Positions 5,046 through 6,874 of a stretch of 6,874 nucleotides of DNA are shown piece after piece. A program made the translations under genes and the position numbers. The notes below the pieces were generated by a model. It was not told where the DNA came from. It worked only from the letters and a program-made list of their open reading frames with translations, and did not search any database. The stretch comes from Treponema sp. (GTDB lineage Bacteria; Spirochaetota; Spirochaetia; Treponematales; Breznakiellaceae): the NCBI GenBank assembly GCA_031266095.1, contig JAISBR010000003.1, positions 1-6,874 on the forward strand. Reading direction: 5' to 3'. Numbering within the stretch: the stretch's first letter is position 1; each line of letters starts with the position of its first letter.

Positions 5046-6874
5046 ATGATAAAAAATCAGTTTTTTTCATCTCTTTTCATCGCAGTTGTTTTCTTGTTTT
5101 CGGCCTGTTTGAATCCGATTGGATTCGACCCGGACAGCCTGCCGGTCTTTAAGGTTAAGGGGGAAATCTCCATTGACACGACCAACTCCGCGGAGTTGCA
5201 GATCCGCAACCACACCTATTCGATTGACATATTCCAAGTCGATATCGAAAGAGTCACCTCGGAAAATCCGGTCTTTACGCTGGATACTCGCATATCCGGC
5301 GCTCCCACCGCCGGTACCCAAGAGTCTCTCCTGCTGAGACCCATAACCGATAACCCGGTCTCTAAAAGCTTCGTTACCATAACGGGCTATAAGGTTAAGA
5401 TTGGCTGGAGAACTTCTAAGACTATTCCCGCGGAACTGAAAACTAAACTCGAGGCTAATAATAAGCTGTATACTACCGATAAGGAGATCGAGTTCACTCT
5501 TACCGAGCTGCCGAGAGGAAAGCTGGTCTTGCATGTGTACCGCGATAGTACCGGTGACATTCAAATCGAACTGGAAAAAGATTTTAAACCGGACGCTGCC
5601 GACTTCCATTACGACGACGATTTTAGCTTAACCGTAAAAAACACAAATGGTTTTAGCTATAACGGTGGACAAATTACCGTCGTAACCGACAACAAAAATC
5701 CCATTGCCGTGGATTTCTCTCCGGACGTCAGAAGGTTTCTGGAAAATATCTCCCTGTCTCTGACCGGCAATAAACCCTATCCAAACGGCTATAATATCCT
5801 GTTGATCCAAAATCACACTGAGGTTGACGTAAAGGATCTCTTTTTCACCAACGACGCTTCCTACGACGGATCCACTGTCGCCGCCGGTTTCAGCATTCCG
5901 TTGATCCAAAGTGAATACGGAGATAACCAGGGATACGCCATTCTTAAGTATGGGAATTGGAAGGCGTCTGCAAAAAGTATAACGACCAAGTCGATATCGA
6001 TACCGAAACAGGGGTATCTGCATATCTATGAAACATCGACCGGTTCTCTGGCGATGACGGCGTCTGAACACGAGTGGAATACCATCCGACAAAATATTGC
6101 CGATGTTTCTCCCAAGTATGAGTACAACGACCGAAAGTATGGGCGTATAAAGATTAGGAATTACAGCGATAGCGCCGTCGATAAAATCACCTTTATCAAT
6201 CGGAGTGACAGTGAGATTAACTACCGGATAGCGGACGTCGGGAAAGCCACCGGTCCTAATCCGGGAACGGTACTGTCGGACTCCGTGGTAGCCGGAAACT
6301 ACCGTGTATTTATCCAGTTGTCCGACGGGCAGCACATCATAGGTCCCGAAGGATTGGATATAGCGGTGAAGGCGGAGAAATTTACGAATGAGAACGACAA
6401 TCTCGTAGACATCATTCAGACTATGATCACGCCGGTGATTCCGAACATCACCTATTCGGTACAGAGCAACGGCGGACCGCCGCTTGACAACAAGGCGGAC
6501 GGCTATACGACTACCGAGTTGAAGCTGACCTTTGCTACGAATGTCCCGTCATTCACGATAACTAAAACGTTCGGCTCGTCTGTCATAGGAACCCCCAGGC
6601 TCGAGAGCGGCGCTGTTCCGGGAAAGGTCTGGAAAGTCCCCGTAACGAGCCCGCACGCCGAGACCCTTCGCCTTGCGGTTACCGGAACGAACATCGATCC
6701 GGCGGAACACCCGGTACCGATCTACGTACAAACAGCGGCTCCTCCCCCGTACGTCCCGGTGACCGATGTCGTCGTTATCAACGGCGCCGACTTCAAGAAG
6801 GATGGGCAGAAGACATTGGATTGGAAGGTCGTACCGGAGAACGCGAACACCCGGACCGGTGGTTACTGGACGCT
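5046..6874 (+). CDS. Large modular lipoprotein, N-terminal 609 residues (runs off right edge)
   Basis: The frame is open from ATG 5046 to the window end without a stop. AGGAG at 5032-5036, 9 nt upstream, supports the start. Residues 1-20 are a lipoprotein signal peptide (MIKN, hydrophobic 6-18) ending FLFSAC, with C21 as the lipid-anchored cysteine; Phe at -3 is typical of the relaxed spirochaete lipobox. The mature protein is mostly short beta strands. Four segments share an L/I-x-I/V-x-N pattern: residues 50-60 (IRNHT), 193-203 (VKNTN), 250-260 (IQNHT) and 366-376 (IRNYS). Two end in a similar P-(R/K)-x-x-LH(V/I)Y-x-STG block (156-170, 320-333). A proline-rich linker (APPPYVP, 565-571) leads to VTDVVVINGADF and PENANTRTGG, which look like the start of a bacterial Ig-like (Big2-type) domain. 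It is probably exported and lipid-anchored, possibly surface exposed. No enzymatic motif is seen; its function is unknown. Base composition is less GC-rich than in its neighbours. Confidence 0.85.
   Translation, partial: MIKNQFFSSLFIAVVFLFSACLNPIGFDPDSLPVFKVKGEISIDTTNSAELQIRNHTYSIDIFQVDIERVTSENPVFTLDTRISGAPTAGTQESLLLRPITDNPVSKSFVTITGYKVKIGWRTSKTIPAELKTKLEANNKLYTTDKEIEFTLTELPRGKLVLHVYRDSTGDIQIELEKDFKPDAADFHYDDDFSLTVKNTNGFSYNGGQITVVTDNKNPIAVDFSPDVRRFLENISLSLTGNKPYPNGYNILLIQNHTEVDVKDLFFTNDASYDGSTVAAGFSIPLIQSEYGDNQGYAILKYGNWKASAKSITTKSISIPKQGYLHIYETSTGSLAMTASEHEWNTIRQNIADVSPKYEYNDRKYGRIKIRNYSDSAVDKITFINRSDSEINYRIADVGKATGPNPGTVLSDSVVAGNYRVFIQLSDGQHIIGPEGLDIAVKAEKFTNENDNLVDIIQTMITPVIPNITYSVQSNGGPPLDNKADGYTTTELKLTFATNVPSFTITKTFGSSVIGTPRLESGAVPGKVWKVPVTSPHAETLRLAVTGTNIDPAEHPVPIYVQTAAPPPYVPVTDVVVINGADFKKDGQKTLDWKVVPENANTRTGGYWT

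Noticed and set aside
4955..5152. Open plus-strand frame of 65 codons beginning in the lipoprotein leader
   Set aside because: It overlaps the lipoprotein start in another frame, has no ribosome site and would be interrupted by the leader hairpins; the lipoprotein start is far better supported.
5796..5912. TTGATCCAAA occurring twice within the lipoprotein gene
   Set aside because: The flanking bases and residues differ, so it looks like chance or shared codon use rather than a DNA repeat.
5067..6335. Long antisense frames (180 and 235 codons, same frame) opposite the lipoprotein
   Set aside because: The plus strand has a continuous 609-codon frame with ribosome site and lipobox; the antisense products show no domain and arise from its codon choice.

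Overview
The window looks like chromosomal DNA of a spirochaete, most likely a Treponema-like bacterium. That is an inference from three things: a relaxed spirochaete-type lipobox on a very long lipoprotein, the coiled-coil gene at the left edge, and the general style of the proteins. The metabolic genes are GC-rich. The 533-nt gap before the lipoprotein is strongly AT-rich, and the lipoprotein itself is visibly less GC-rich than the other genes. The species cannot be named from the sequence alone.

Layout, left to right: (1) 1-260, minus, the 5' end of a coiled-coil protein gene that runs off the left edge, with a good promoter and ribosome site; (2) 394-1245, plus, a Cof-type HAD phosphatase; (3) 1335-2078, minus, rsmE, the 16S rRNA m3U1498 methyltransferase, convergent with the phosphatase across a hairpin-rich gap; (4) 2156-3082, plus, an inosine/uridine-preferring-type nucleoside hydrolase, followed after 9 nt by (5) 3092-3580, plus, a FMN-binding split-barrel (pyridoxamine-phosphate-oxidase-like/NimA-like) protein, clearly one operon; (6) 3646-4512, minus, thyA, thymidylate synthase; (7) 4513-5045, an AT-rich intergenic region holding two diverged tandem copies of a roughly 145-bp element, then a sigma70-like promoter and a structured 5' leader; (8) 5046 to the right edge, plus, 609 codons of a large modular lipoprotein that continues beyond the window.

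The nucleoside hydrolase and ThyA both touch nucleoside/pyrimidine metabolism, and RsmE is ribosome housekeeping; apart from the two-gene operon there is no strong evidence that the genes form one pathway. The most notable points are the start regions of the phosphatase and rsmE, where a TATACT box sits exactly 6 nt before the start codon with no Shine-Dalgarno sequence (predicting leaderless mRNAs), the tandem 145-bp repeats in the AT-rich gap, and the large repeat-built lipoprotein. Nothing in the window amounts to a complete defence, mobile or CRISPR system, and no tRNA or rRNA gene was recognised.
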